A DNA stretch of 64,000 bases from Anaerosphaera multitolerans (GCF_004006535.1 NZ_RLIH01000009.1:1-64000), one strand, 5' to 3'. Counted from the stretch's first letter, positions 1-9,283 are shown. Translations and numbers: made by a program. Notes: generated by a model from the sequence alone, not told the origin.

Positions 1-31
1 GGAGCTTGGTTAAAAACCAAGCTCCTTTTTC
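1..31. terminator. Terminator hairpin at the window edge
   Basis: Inverted repeat GGAGCTTGG...CCAAGCTCC followed by TTTTT on the plus strand. It lies just past the xylB stop codon. It may end an unseen rightward gene, and may also end the xyl operon, but the minus-strand U-tract falls outside the window. Confidence 0.7.
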
Positions 32-32
32 T

Positions 33-1538
33 TTAAATTTTTGACAGTTTAAAGTATAAATTTTTCAAATCCAAATAACTTTCTCCATAAAGTTTATAAT
101 AACTTTCATAGATTTTTAAATTTTCTTCATTATAGTCAAATTTTTCTCCATAGTCGACGTACTTTTCACAAACCGTTTTTAAATCACTATACTTTCCACT
201 GGCTATGGAAGCAAGTATTGCAGCTCCTAAATTAGTTCCGCCATCTCCCTTTATTTTCTCAATGGAAGTTTTGAAATTATCTGCCAATATTTTTATCCAC
301 GAATCGTTATTGGCTCCGCCTCCTGTAAGGTAAATATTTTCCACTTCAAGTCCAATAGATCTAATTATTTCAAGACAGTCTCTTAAGGAAAAAGTAACCC
401 CTTCAATTACAGCTCTCATTAAATCCTCTCTTTTATGCATTCCCGAAAGTCCAATAAAGGCTCCTCTTGCATTGGGATCTAAGTGAGGAGTCCTCTCACC
501 CATTAAGTAAGGCAAGTATATTAATTTATTACTGCCTATTGTAGATTTATTTATATCCTCTTCTATTTTAGAGAAAATTTTTCCCTTATCTACATCCTTG
601 TAAAAATTCTCTTTAAACCACTCAACTGAAAAACCTGCAGCTTGTGTAACTCCCATTACGTGCCAAGTATTGGGAACTGCAGAACAGAAAGTATGAATTC
701 TCCCTTTTTCATCTGTTCTAATAATATCGCTTTGAGTAAATACCACTCCGCTGGTACCTATTGTAGCAAAAGTTTCACCGTCATTTACCACTCCACATCC
801 TATTGCAGCAGCTGCATTATCTCCGGCACCGGCTGCAATAGCAACATTATGTGTTATACCCAGTTTTTCCTTAAGCTCGGACTTTAAATATCCTGTACAT
901 TCTACTGATTCATAAAGTTTCGGAAGCATTTCAATATCTATTTTAAAAGTTTTACAAATTTCCTCAGACCACTTTCGATTTGGAACATCTAGAAGTTGCA
1001 TTCCGCTGGCATCAGAAAGATCTGTGGCATAGTCACCTGAAAGATAAAATCTTAGATAATCCTTAGGTAATAAAATGTGTTTACAGTTTTTAAAAATCTC
1101 AGGTTCATGCTTTTTTACCCAAAGTATTTTTGATAGAGTAAAACCTGTCAGAGCAGGATTTGCAGTAATCCTTATAAGCTCCTCTTCACCTAGGATATCA
1201 TTAATGTCCTTTATTTCTTCCTCTGTCCTTTGGTCACACCAAAGTATGGGGTACCTTAAAACCCTATTCTGTTCATCTAGCATTACCAAACCGTGCATTT
1301 GACCTGTAAGTCCTATACCCATTAGGGATTTAAGTTCTTTGCCATAACTTTTTTTTAGCTCCTCAAAAGTTAAATCCATGGCATCAATCCAATCCTGTGG
1401 ATTTTGCTCTGCCCAACCATTATAAGGTTGAAGCATTTCATAATCCTTGCTAATGCTTACAACTGTTTTAAACTCTTCATTATAGAGAACAGTTTTTAAA
1501 GAAGAGGTCCCTAAGTCTATTCCTAAAAAATAATTCAT
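33..1538 (-). CDS. xylB: Xylulokinase
   Basis: FGGY-family sugar kinase that phosphorylates D-xylulose to xylulose 5-phosphate with ATP in the cytoplasm, feeding the pentose phosphate pathway. The N-terminal phosphate-binding loop reads DLGTSSLK (about residues 8-15). GLTGQMHGL and WCDQR follow, the catalytic aspartate is in GAGDNAAAAIG near residue 240, and the C-terminal ATP loop contains TGGGANNDSW. The length of 501 residues is normal for XylB. The ATG is preceded by AGAGGTGAAAT. It is the last gene of the xylose operon, 36 bases after xylA. Identification rests on family motifs plus the xylA and xylFGH neighbours. Confidence 0.96.
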   Translation of the reverse strand: MNYFLGIDLGTSSLKTVLYNEEFKTVVSISKDYEMLQPYNGWAEQNPQDWIDAMDLTFEELKKSYGKELKSLMGIGLTGQMHGLVMLDEQNRVLRYPILWCDQRTEEEIKDINDILGEEELIRITANPALTGFTLSKILWVKKHEPEIFKNCKHILLPKDYLRFYLSGDYATDLSDASGMQLLDVPNRKWSEEICKTFKIDIEMLPKLYESVECTGYLKSELKEKLGITHNVAIAAGAGDNAAAAIGCGVVNDGETFATIGTSGVVFTQSDIIRTDEKGRIHTFCSAVPNTWHVMGVTQAAGFSVEWFKENFYKDVDKGKIFSKIEEDINKSTIGSNKLIYLPYLMGERTPHLDPNARGAFIGLSGMHKREDLMRAVIEGVTFSLRDCLEIIRSIGLEVENIYLTGGGANNDSWIKILADNFKTSIEKIKGDGGTNLGAAILASIASGKYSDLKTVCEKYVDYGEKFDYNEENLKIYESYYKLYGESYLDLKNLYFKLSKI

Positions 1539-1555
1539 ATTTCACCTCTACAATT

Positions 1556-1575
1556 AAAGGCACATAAGTGCCTTT
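1556..1575 (-). promoter_or_regulatory. Intercistronic hairpin between xylA and xylB
   Basis: An 8-bp stem (AAAGGCAC / GTGCCTTT, loop ATAA) abuts the xylA stop codon. It has no U-tract, so it is more likely an mRNA-stabilising or processing hairpin than a terminator. This is inference from structure only. Confidence 0.45.
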
Positions 1576-2891
1576 TATCTATATAGTATTTGATTAAATA
1601 TATTTTCTAAATATTCCTGTCTTCCACTTTCAATTTCAGAATTATCCTTACCCTCTAAAACGTACTCTTCCAATTCTTCCAGAGAAGTGTTATCTTCAAC
1701 TATTTTCTTTCCTATACCGTCTTTATAACTTGAATATCTTTTCTCAACAAATTCGTCAATTCTTCCGTCTTCAAGTATTTCATAGGCCTTAATTAAACCA
1801 AGTGCAAAGGTATCCATACCGCTAATGTAACCAAAAACAATATCTTCATAGGTAAATGATGGTCTTCTCACCTTAGCATCAAAGTTTAAACCGCCATTAG
1901 TAAAGCCCCCTGCTTTTATAATCTCCAACATTGCCAAAGTTGCATCTTTTACATCTGTAGGGAATTGATCCGTATCCCAACCCAGTTGAGAATCGCCTTG
2001 GTTAGCATCTACACTTCCAAGTACACCGTTAATTCTTGCAACAGCTAAATCATGATTAAAAGTATGTCCTGCTAAAGTTGCGTGATTAGCTTCAATGTTT
2101 AATTTAAAGTCATCCATTAGGTCATATTTTCTTAAAAATGCCAGTACTGTTGACGCATCAAAATCATATTGGTGCTTAGTAGGCTCTTTCGGTTTTGGCT
2201 CTATATAAAAATCACCCTTAAATCCTTTACTTCTTCCGTATTTTACAGCCATCTTCATAAGTCTAGCCATATTATCCAGTTCAAAGTCCATTCTAGTATT
2301 TAAAAGAGTTTCATAGCCTTCTCTTCCACCCCAAAATACATAACCGCTTCCACCAAGTTCAATGGTAGCATCTAGTGCATTTTTAATTTGCGCGGCAGCA
2401 TGAGCAAAGCTATCGGCTCTACAAGAAGTTCCGGCTCCGTGCATATACCTTGGATTTCCAAAACAATTTGCCGTTCCCCAAAGTAATTTAATATCAGTAC
2501 CTTCCATTTTAGTTTTAATATAGGAAACTATTTCCTGTAAATTTTCTTTAGTTTCTTTAAAAGTATTTCCCTCAGGAGCTATATCAACATCATGGAAACA
2601 AAAATATTTAATACCCATTTTTTCCATAAATTCAAAACCTGCATCTACTCTTGCCTTTGCTCTTAAAATAGGATCCTCATTTCCGTAGGTTCTATCCATT
2701 GTACCTTCACCAAAGGGATCCGTTCCAACGGCAGTAAGCGTATGCCACCAAGACATTGCAAATTTTAAATGTTCCTCCATTGTTTTGCCACCAATCACTT
2801 TTTTAGCATCATAGAACTTATATGAATATGGATTTGTTGAATTTGGTCCTTCGTATTTAACTACCGGCATATCTTTAAAAAATTTGTTCAT
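1575..2891 (-). CDS. xylA: Xylose isomerase
   Basis: Interconverts D-xylose and D-xylulose using two divalent metal ions; cytoplasmic. Active-site elements are visible: His100 and Asp103 in [12 protein letters not shown], Glu231 and Lys233 in [13 protein letters not shown], Glu267 and His270 in [11 protein letters not shown], and the DANQGD region near the C-terminal third. At 438 residues it has the length of the longer xylose isomerase group found in clostridia and Bacteroides. The start is ATG after a GGAGG-type site. It lies 9 bases after xylH and 36 before xylB, so transport and the first two catabolic steps are co-transcribed. Confidence 0.98.
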   Translation of the reverse strand: MNKFFKDMPVVKYEGPNSTNPYSYKFYDAKKVIGGKTMEEHLKFAMSWWHTLTAVGTDPFGEGTMDRTYGNEDPILRAKARVDAGFEFMEKMGIKYFCFHDVDIAPEGNTFKETKENLQEIVSYIKTKMEGTDIKLLWGTANCFGNPRYMHGAGTSCRADSFAHAAAQIKNALDATIELGGSGYVFWGGREGYETLLNTRMDFELDNMARLMKMAVKYGRSKGFKGDFYIEPKPKEPTKHQYDFDASTVLAFLRKYDLMDDFKLNIEANHATLAGHTFNHDLAVARINGVLGSVDANQGDSQLGWDTDQFPTDVKDATLAMLEIIKAGGFTNGGLNFDAKVRRPSFTYEDIVFGYISGMDTFALGLIKAYEILEDGRIDEFVEKRYSSYKDGIGKKIVEDNTSLEELEEYVLEGKDNSEIESGRQEYLENIFNQILYR

Positions 2892-2900
2892 AATTTCCTC

Positions 2901-4079
2901 CTAACCTTTTCTTCTTCTACTTACTATGTCAAAGGCCACGGCAAGTAAAAGCACTATTCCCTTAATTGCCTGTTGCCAATCTATTCCAATCCCCATAATG
3001 GACATACCATTATTTAAAATTCCCATTACTAAACCGCCTATTACAGCTCCTATAATGGTTCCAACTCCACCTGATGCAGACGCTCCCCCTATATAACAAG
3101 CTGCAATTGCATCCAGTTCCAGACCCGAGCCTGCAGAAGGCGCCGCCGCATTAAGTCTTCCTGAGAATATTAATCCGGCTAGAGCTGCTAATAAGCCCAT
3201 ATTTACATATACTAAGAAAAATATTTTATTTGTATTTATACCTGATAACTTTGTAGCTCTTTCATTACCTCCAAAGGCATAAATACTTCTTCCTAGAGTT
3301 GTCTTTTGAGTTATAAATGTATAGATAACAATTAATAAGACCAAAAGTATGAGAATTACAGGTATTCCCTTGTACAAGCTAAGCCAGTACAACGCAAATA
3401 CTATAACTGCTATTTCAGCAATAACTTTTAATAAAAACTTATTATAGGAAGTAGTAACTATTTCATACTTAGTCTCCTGTTTTCTCTTATTAAATTCAAA
3501 AAACACAATCATAGCAGCAAGAACTACCATAATAATCACAGTACTTACACTTATTTTTCCAACCATTCCCAACTCAGGAACAAAGGCGGAAGCTGCATAT
3601 CTGTAAGATTCCGGAAAAGGAGCCAAGGTGTTGCCCTTTAAAATAATCATGGTAATACCTTTAAAGATTAACATTCCGGCTAAAGTAACTATAAAGGCAG
3701 GCACTCTCACATAAGCTATCCAAAATCCCTGCCAAGCTCCCAATAAGATTCCCAACCCCAAACAAATTGCTATAGTAAGCGGAACGGAAAAACCCTCAGT
3801 TATTATTAAAGTTCCTGCAACGGCACTTATCATTCCCAGTGCTGAACCTACTGACAAGTCTACATTTCCAGTTAAAATACAAGGCAACATCCCTATTGCC
3901 AAAATTAATATGTAACTGTTCTGCATAACCAATTTAGAAACGTTCATAGGTTTTAATAAAATACCATTAGTTGCTATTTGGAAAAATATAGATATTGCTA
4001 CAAGAGCTATAAACATTGCATATTTTCTAAAGTCAATTTTTATATTGACTAATGATTTGTTTTGTTCATCCTTCTTCAT
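2901..4079 (-). CDS. xylH: Xylose ABC transporter, permease subunit
   Basis: Integral membrane permease of the ribose/xylose-type ABC importer family (BPD_transp_2). About ten hydrophobic segments span the 392 residues. The family-typical GNVDLSVGS motif lies near residue 70, the AFGGNERATKLSGI coupling loop near residues 270-285, and a GxIIGAVIGGLVMGILNNGMSI stretch near the C-terminus. A hydrophilic segment near residues 195-215 sits between membrane spans. Its stop is separated by one base from the start of the ATPase gene, indicating tight co-translation with xylG. Xylose specificity is inferred from the operon. Confidence 0.93.
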   Translation of the reverse strand: MKKDEQNKSLVNIKIDFRKYAMFIALVAISIFFQIATNGILLKPMNVSKLVMQNSYILILAIGMLPCILTGNVDLSVGSALGMISAVAGTLIITEGFSVPLTIAICLGLGILLGAWQGFWIAYVRVPAFIVTLAGMLIFKGITMIILKGNTLAPFPESYRYAASAFVPELGMVGKISVSTVIIMVVLAAMIVFFEFNKRKQETKYEIVTTSYNKFLLKVIAEIAVIVFALYWLSLYKGIPVILILLVLLIVIYTFITQKTTLGRSIYAFGGNERATKLSGINTNKIFFLVYVNMGLLAALAGLIFSGRLNAAAPSAGSGLELDAIAACYIGGASASGGVGTIIGAVIGGLVMGILNNGMSIMGIGIDWQQAIKGIVLLLAVAFDIVSRRRKG

Positions 4080-4080
4080 T

Positions 4081-5616
4081 TTATTCTCCTTTTGTTGATT
4101 GCATAATGGCTTTCATAATGTTTTCTTGGCTTACAGAATTTTTATCCAACTCGCCTACAATTCTACCTTCATTCATAACATAAACTCTATCACTTAAACC
4201 TATTACCTCGGGCATCTCTGAAGAAATTACTATAATAGATCTTCCTTCCGCTGCCAGTTCATTTATAATCGTATATATCTCATACTTTGCTCCAACATCA
4301 ATGCCTCTAGTCGGCTCATCTAGAATTAAAATATCCGGATCGGCATAAATCCACCTTGCCAACATTATCTTTTGCTGATTACCCCCTGATAGCTTCTCAG
4401 CATGGTGCATTACGTTGGGAGCTTTAATGTTTATTTTCCCTTTATAATCATTTGTTACTTTTAACTCTTCATTATCATTTATTACTCCACGCTCGCTTAC
4501 TTTATCTAAACTTGGCAGTGTAATATTATTTTTTATACTTTGTTCTAAAATCAATCCTTGTGTTTTTCTATCTTCAGTTACATAGGCTATTTTGTGGTCT
4601 ATTGCCTCTCTTGGATTTCCCACTTCAATTTTCTGTCCATTTTTATAAATTTCACCTGACTTAAATATCCCATAGGATTTTCCAAATATACTCATTGCAA
4701 GTTCCGTTCTGCCACAACCCATTAAACCTGCAATACCTACAACCTCTCCCTTTCTAACATACAAACTGACATTGTCTACTGCCAGCTTGCCCGGGACCAC
4801 ATCTGATTCAACAGTCCAATTTTTAAGCTCAAATTGAACCTCTCCAATTTCAACATCTCTTAAAGGGTATCTATCGGTAATTTCTCTACCTACCATTCCC
4901 TTTATAATTCTATCTTCAGAAATGTCATCTGTTTTTCTATTTAACGTTTCTATAGTCTTTCCGTCTCTAATTATAGTTATCTCATCTGCAATTTTATTTA
5001 TCTCATTTAACTTATGAGAAATTATTATAGAGGTTATTCCCTCTTTTTTTAAATCTAAAATTAAATCCAACAGTTTTTCACTGTCATCATCATTTAGGGA
5101 TGCTGTCGGCTCATCTAAAATTAATAACTTTACATTTTTTGAAAGTGCTTTAGCTATTTCCACCAACTGCTGTTTTCCCACACCAATTTCTTCTACTAAT
5201 ACATTTAAATCTTCATCTAAACCTACAAGTTCCGTATATTTCTTTGCATCTTTATAAGTCTTATTCCAGTCGATTATACCTTTTTTGCTTCTTTCATTTC
5301 CCAGAAATATATTTTCTTTTATAGACAAATTTGGTACTAGTGCAAGCTCCTGGTGAATTATTACAATTCCTTTTTCTTCACTTTCCTTAATATTTTTAAG
5401 CTTACAAACCTCACCCTCGTAAACTATATCTCCGGAATAAGTTCCATAGGGATATACTCCGCTTAGTATATTCATAAGCGTGGATTTACCAGCACCATTT
5501 TCTCCAACAATGGCATGTATAGTTCCTTCTACTACATTTAAGTTAACATCATCTAAAGCTTTTACTCCCGGAAATTCCTTGGTGATGTTTTTCATCTGTA
5601 AAATGTATTCTGCCAT
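4081..5616 (-). CDS. xylG: Xylose ABC transporter, tandem ATP-binding protein
   Basis: Two ABC cassettes in one 511-residue polypeptide power the importer. The first cassette has Walker [10 protein letters not shown] (residues 39-47) and LILDEPTAS. The second has the usual degenerate Walker A of sugar importers (GLMGCGRTE), an intact LSGGNQQK signature and [13 protein letters not shown]. The architecture is that of the XylG/RbsA/MglA family; xylose is assigned from the flanking xylA and xylB. The ATG is preceded by AAGGAGGAGA. It is separated from xylF by a strong intercistronic hairpin. Confidence 0.95.
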   Translation of the reverse strand: MAEYILQMKNITKEFPGVKALDDVNLNVVEGTIHAIVGENGAGKSTLMNILSGVYPYGTYSGDIVYEGEVCKLKNIKESEEKGIVIIHQELALVPNLSIKENIFLGNERSKKGIIDWNKTYKDAKKYTELVGLDEDLNVLVEEIGVGKQQLVEIAKALSKNVKLLILDEPTASLNDDDSEKLLDLILDLKKEGITSIIISHKLNEINKIADEITIIRDGKTIETLNRKTDDISEDRIIKGMVGREITDRYPLRDVEIGEVQFELKNWTVESDVVPGKLAVDNVSLYVRKGEVVGIAGLMGCGRTELAMSIFGKSYGIFKSGEIYKNGQKIEVGNPREAIDHKIAYVTEDRKTQGLILEQSIKNNITLPSLDKVSERGVINDNEELKVTNDYKGKINIKAPNVMHHAEKLSGGNQQKIMLARWIYADPDILILDEPTRGIDVGAKYEIYTIINELAAEGRSIIVISSEMPEVIGLSDRVYVMNEGRIVGELDKNSVSQENIMKAIMQSTKGE

Positions 5617-5636
5617 ATTCTCCTCCTTAATTAAGA

Positions 5637-5667
5637 TAGCCAGATAAGAATTAACCTTATCTGGCTA
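5637..5667 (-). promoter_or_regulatory. Intercistronic hairpin after xylF
   Basis: A perfect 12-bp stem (TAGCCAGATAAG / CTTATCTGGCTA, 7-base loop) lies between xylF and xylG with no following U-tract. In many ABC importers such a hairpin protects the binding-protein message from 3' decay, so that binding protein exceeds permease. That role is inferred here. Confidence 0.55.
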
Positions 5668-5678
5668 ATTCTTAATTA

Positions 5679-6800
5679 TTACTTGCTTACTTCTTCCTCA
5701 GTATAATATCCACTGTCAATTAATAATTCCTTATAATTTTCACTATCAACAGCTACCGGTTCCAATAGGTAAGAAGGTACAACCTTTACTCCATTGTCGT
5801 AAGTTTCAGTATCATTTACCGGTGGTTCAGTTCCATTTACTACTGCATCTACCATTTCAACTATTTTTTCAGCTAATGCTCTGGTATCTTTAAATACTGA
5901 CATTGATTGATCTCCGGCCACTATTGCTTTTACGTTTGCAACATTGGCATCTTGACCTGTAACTACAGGCATAGGTTTTTCTTCAGTTCCATATCCTGCA
6001 GCTTTAAGAGCTGATTGAACTCCAAGTGACACTGAGTCATTTGAACAAAGCACAGCATCTATAGTTGCATCTGTATAATTTGCTGTAATAATATTGTCCA
6101 TTCTAGCTTGAGCTGTTTGTTCATCCCAGTTAGTTGTAGCTGCTTGTTCCATAGTTGTTTGACCGGATTTTACAACTAATTGACCATTATCTATATAAGG
6201 TTGAAGAACTTCCATAGCTCCGCCAAAGAAGTAATTTACGTTATTGTCATCAAGAGGTCCTGTAAATAATTCAATATTGAAAGGTCCTTTTCCCTCTGCT
6301 AAACCTAAAGCTGTTTCAATGTACTTACCTTGAATAGTTCCCACATTTTGGTTATCAAAAGTTGCATAATAATCAACTGCAGGAGTATTAGTTAAAAGTC
6401 TATCGTAAGCTATAATTTTTATTCCATCTTCCTGAGCACTTTCAAGTACTGTACTTAAAGCACTACCATCAATTGAAGCAACTACTAAAACTTCAGCACC
6501 CTTAGTAATCATATTTTCAATTTGAGATACTTGCATATCAACTTTATTTTCAGCGTATTGAAGTTCAACGTCATAACCTAGAGCTTTCAATGATTTTTCC
6601 ATATTTTCGCCATCTTGGTTCCATCTTTGAAGTGACTTTGTAGGCATTGAAACTCCCACTAGTACACCCTTACTTTCAGCAGCCGCTTCCTCTGTGTCTC
6701 CTGCATTTTTCTCATTATTTCCGCCACAACCAGTTAAAACTCCTAGCATCATAACAAAAACTAATGCTAAACTAAGTAATTTTTTCCCTTTAATTTTCAT
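5679..6800 (-). CDS. xylF: Xylose-binding lipoprotein of the ABC importer
   Basis: Extracellular substrate-binding protein (Peripla_BP_4 fold) that delivers the sugar to XylGH. The N-terminus is a lipoprotein signal: basic MKIKGKK, a hydrophobic core, then lipobox LTGC with acylated Cys25, followed by an Asn/Glu-rich linker. The mature part carries family motifs VGVSMPTKSLQRW and CSNDSVSLGVQSALKAAG. The 373-residue length is usual. The ATG is preceded by AAGGAGGAATGTT. It lies 18 bases after the LacI-type regulator gene, so regulator and transporter share a transcript. Confidence 0.94.
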   Translation of the reverse strand: MKIKGKKLLSLALVFVMMLGVLTGCGGNNEKNAGDTEEAAAESKGVLVGVSMPTKSLQRWNQDGENMEKSLKALGYDVELQYAENKVDMQVSQIENMITKGAEVLVVASIDGSALSTVLESAQEDGIKIIAYDRLLTNTPAVDYYATFDNQNVGTIQGKYIETALGLAEGKGPFNIELFTGPLDDNNVNYFFGGAMEVLQPYIDNGQLVVKSGQTTMEQAATTNWDEQTAQARMDNIITANYTDATIDAVLCSNDSVSLGVQSALKAAGYGTEEKPMPVVTGQDANVANVKAIVAGDQSMSVFKDTRALAEKIVEMVDAVVNGTEPPVNDTETYDNGVKVVPSYLLEPVAVDSENYKELLIDSGYYTEEEVSK

Positions 6801-6818
6801 AACATTCCTCCTTAAATT

Positions 6819-7787
6819 TTATGTACTTTCTCTCTGAATTAACTTTACTGGGTCATAAAACCTTGTAGCCTTTACTTCTTTTCCTTCAATCAAATCTACT
6901 AATAGGTCAATGCACTTTGAGGAAATTCCATCTACGGATTGTTCTATCGTTGTCAAACTTGGATATAATAAAGCGCCCATATAGGAGTTGTCAAAACCAA
7001 TTACCTTTGTTTCTTCAGGTATTTTCACTCCTCTTTCAAGTAAGTATCTTAAAATCAAAACTGCGGCAATATCATTAAAAACAAAAATTCCATCATACTT
7101 GGTAATATCCTTATCTCCAATATTTTTCTCCAAATTGTAAGAAACGTGAAAGTCACTGTCGAACCTAATAATGTCAAAGTTTTTATTATGTTTCTTTGCC
7201 TCAGATTTAAATCCTTCATACCTCAATTCTGAAGCCTCAAAGTTTTTAGGTCCTCTTATGTGTAAAATATTTTGACAACCCTTATCCATTAAATGATTAA
7301 ATGCCAATTGTCCACCTTTAAAGTTGTCGGCTGAAACTGTAATAATTTCATTATTTACTTCAGTTTCAAAGGAAATTACAGGCATCTTTAAATTTGCCAT
7401 CACATCCTTTAATTGAGTACGAGTAGTAATTATCCCTCTAACTCTATAACCTTTTAATAATTTCAGCGCTTCTCTTTCCTTTTCAGCATCATCATTTGTT
7501 GTGAAAAGGATTACACCATATCCCTTTTTAAAAGCTTTTTCTTCTAAACGCATAGCCATTTCAGCAAAGAAAGGGTTTGAAAGACTGGATACAACTATGC
7601 CTATTAAATTAGATCTGTTTTTAAATATTGCTCTTGCATTTTCATTGGGAACATAATCCAATTCTTTAATTGCCTTTTTGATTTTTTCCGCAGATTCTTT
7701 ACTCACATAGCCACTATTGTTGATATACCTTGATATAGTGCCTATACTTAAACCTGTTGCTTTTGAAATATCTCTTATTGACGATAT
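6819..7787 (-). CDS. LacI-family regulator of the xyl operon, probable AUA start
   Basis: Transcription factor with an N-terminal helix-turn-helix (SSIRDISKATGLSIGTISRYIN) and a periplasmic-binding-protein-like sugar sensor domain ending near TTIEQSVDGI. It heads the xyl operon, so it probably represses it and itself in the absence of xylose. Start choice is unusual. An ATG at 7815-7817 lies inside the operator palindrome and has no ribosome binding site. A strong AAGGAGGGG at 7791-7799 is followed five bases later by ATA (7785-7787), exactly where LacI proteins normally begin (M-x-x-I-x-D-I). I therefore prefer the ATA start (322 residues); the longer form would have 332. Many xyl operons instead use a ROK-type XylR. 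Confidence 0.88.
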   Translation of the reverse strand: MSSIRDISKATGLSIGTISRYINNSGYVSKESAEKIKKAIKELDYVPNENARAIFKNRSNLIGIVVSSLSNPFFAEMAMRLEEKAFKKGYGVILFTTNDDAEKEREALKLLKGYRVRGIITTRTQLKDVMANLKMPVISFETEVNNEIITVSADNFKGGQLAFNHLMDKGCQNILHIRGPKNFEASELRYEGFKSEAKKHNKNFDIIRFDSDFHVSYNLEKNIGDKDITKYDGIFVFNDIAAVLILRYLLERGVKIPEETKVIGFDNSYMGALLYPSLTTIEQSVDGISSKCIDLLVDLIEGKEVKATRFYDPVKLIQREST

Positions 7788-7806
7788 ATTCCCCTCCTTT
7801 TTTAAT

Positions 7807-7826
7807 GTATGTAACATGTTACATAC
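7807..7826. promoter_or_regulatory. Primary operator for the LacI-type regulator
   Basis: Perfect 20-bp palindrome GTATGTAACATGTTACATAC, about 75-90 bases downstream of the predicted xyl transcription start and just ahead of the regulator's ribosome binding site. LacI-family operators are palindromes of this kind. It differs from a cre site because the central CG is absent. Confidence 0.75.
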
Positions 7827-7870
7827 TACATAAAAAATATATGTTGTTTAATGACACATCATAAATACTC

Positions 7871-7881
7871 TAACATGTTAC
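7871..7881. promoter_or_regulatory. Second operator for the LacI-type regulator
   Basis: TAACATGTTAC repeats the core of the palindrome at 7807-7826. The centres are 59 bases apart, which would allow looping or cooperative binding. It sits upstream of the divergent galM promoter and downstream of the xyl promoter, so one protein could control both. Confidence 0.6.
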
Positions 7882-7886
7882 ATGGA

Positions 7887-7915
7887 TTGTACATTCCTAA
7901 TTTTTATTATATATT
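7887..7915 (+). promoter_or_regulatory. Possible galM promoter
   Basis: TTGTAC (7887-7892), a 17-base spacer and TATATT (7910-7915) on the plus strand. It overlaps the divergent xyl promoter and begins six bases after the second operator core, suggesting joint control. Confidence 0.4.
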
Positions 7916-7933
7916 ATTATCATGTCATGTCAA
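7906..7933 (-). promoter_or_regulatory. Consensus promoter of the xyl operon
   Basis: On the minus strand TTGACA (7933-7928), a 16-base spacer and TATAAT (7911-7906), a full match to the vegetative sigma consensus. Transcription would start near 7899 and run through both operators, so repression would act by roadblock or looping. Confidence 0.8.
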
Positions 7934-7965
7934 TAGATTTTAATTAGAATAATGGAGAGATAAAT

Positions 7966-8964
7966 ATGAATATAAAAAATAGGCAAGTGTTTTCCACAAC
8001 TTTAAATGAGAAAGTTCATATTATAGAAATTTCTAATAACTTTTTAACAGTTGAATTTTCTAACTATGGAGCAATGATTACAAAATTAATTATTAATAAA
8101 CATAATCTTGATCTTATTGTTGGGTGCAATTCCATGGAAGAATATATTTTACAAGATAAATTTTTCGGTGCAACTATAGGAAGGTACGCCAACCGAATTG
8201 AAAAAGGCAAGTTTAAGTTAAATTCCAAAGAATACGAAGTTTCAATTAATGAACCCCCTAACCATTTACACGGCGGTTTTAATGGTTTTCATAAAAAACT
8301 TTGGAGTTTTGAAATAGAAAATAGTTCTATAATTTTTTCTTATTTCAGTAAAAATATGGAGGAAGGCTTCCCTGGAAATTTAGAAATTAAAGTAAAGTAC
8401 ACCCTTATAGAAAATCAGTTATCCATTGAGTATTTTGGACTCTCTGATGAAGATACGATTTTAAACCTGACAAATCACAGTTATTTTAACTTAAACGGTG
8501 AGGGTGTGGGAGATATAAAAAATCATACTATCAAAATAGCTTCTGAAAAATATACTGAAATGAATAAAAACAACATTCCCAATGGAAATTTAATAGATGT
8601 TTCAAATACACCCTTGGACTTTCAAAAACCTATTTCCATAGAAGAAATGTTTTTAAAAGAAAATATCCTACTGGACTATGACCATAATTTTTTATTGAAA
8701 AATAGTGAAAATATAAAAGCCAGCGCCTATTCTCCGCTGACTAAAATAAAGTTGGACTTATATACTGACTATCCTTGTATGCAGTTTTTTACTGCTTCTA
8801 ATTTAAAAGACTTTAAAGGGAAAAGTAACTATTCTAATTTTTCAGCCTTTTGCTTTGAGCCTCAGTATGCTCCAAATTCAATTAATATTAAATCCTTTGT
8901 ACAACCTATTCTAAAAAAAGGAAAAAAATATAGTCACTTTATTAAATACATTTTTAGCCTTTAA
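7966..8964 (+). CDS. galM: Aldose 1-epimerase (mutarotase)
   Basis: Interconverts the alpha and beta anomers of aldoses in the cytoplasm. The family pattern is clear: GRYANRIEKGKF, NEPPNHLHGG with His102, NLTNHSYFNL carrying the catalytic histidine, and FEPQYAPNS with the catalytic glutamate near residue 300. The length of 332 residues is typical. The start ATG follows GGAGAGATAA. It is transcribed away from the xyl operon from a shared regulatory region, so the likely substrate is imported xylose. The name galM is used for the family, not to imply galactose. Confidence 0.93.
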   Translation: MNIKNRQVFSTTLNEKVHIIEISNNFLTVEFSNYGAMITKLIINKHNLDLIVGCNSMEEYILQDKFFGATIGRYANRIEKGKFKLNSKEYEVSINEPPNHLHGGFNGFHKKLWSFEIENSSIIFSYFSKNMEEGFPGNLEIKVKYTLIENQLSIEYFGLSDEDTILNLTNHSYFNLNGEGVGDIKNHTIKIASEKYTEMNKNNIPNGNLIDVSNTPLDFQKPISIEEMFLKENILLDYDHNFLLKNSENIKASAYSPLTKIKLDLYTDYPCMQFFTASNLKDFKGKSNYSNFSAFCFEPQYAPNSINIKSFVQPILKKGKKYSHFIKYIFSL

Positions 8965-8965
8965 A

Positions 8966-8994
8966 GTACCCTTTAATATTTTATTAAGGGGTAC
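8966..8994 (+). terminator. Terminator after galM
   Basis: Stem GTACCCTTTAAT / ATTAAGGGGTAC, one mismatch, immediately after the galM stop. The following sequence AAACAATTTAAAC has a weak U-tract, so termination may be inefficient. Confidence 0.55.
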
Positions 8995-9283
8995 AAACAA
9001 TTTAAACTAATTTGTTAATGATATGGCTTTTATTTATTTTTAGAATATATTTTCCTTTGCACTTGTCTTTTTCAAAATACATATTCAATATTAATAAAGT
9101 CTATATTTTATTTTACTTTTCAAGTTAAATACTATTTTTTCAAAAAAATTATATTTTATTATTTACATATCAGAAAATATTGTTTAATATTAATACAAAA
9201 TATTGTTTTATTTTTAGGTTGACTATTTGATTTTGTATGCCTATAATAGAAAACGTTGTCAATTTCTATAAATGAGGTGTATT
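8995..9283. other. Gene-free regulatory gap before nhaC
   Basis: AT-rich with no convincing reading frame. It contains paired 12-bp direct repeats AAAATATTGTTT (9174-9185 and 9197-9208, 23 bases apart), the nhaC promoter, and a cre-like sequence at 9247-9261. The first 180 bases show nothing I can assign. Confidence 0.6.
9219..9247 (+). promoter_or_regulatory. nhaC promoter
   Basis: TTGACT (9219-9224), 17-base spacer, TATAAT (9242-9247). The two direct repeats lie directly upstream of the -35 box. A sequence with one mismatch to the cre consensus (TAGAAAACGTTGTCA) overlaps the start site. Confidence 0.75.

Noticed and set aside
642-887. Protein-coding frame antisense to xylB, and many similar antisense frames across the window
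   Set aside because: They overlap strongly supported genes on the other strand, lack ribosome sites and show low-complexity or Cys/Ser-rich translations typical of antisense reading.
7815-7817. ATG as the start of the LacI-type regulator
   Set aside because: It lies inside the operator palindrome, has no ribosome site, and adds ten residues absent from LacI family N-termini; the AGGAGG-ATA start further in fits better, though direct proof is lacking.
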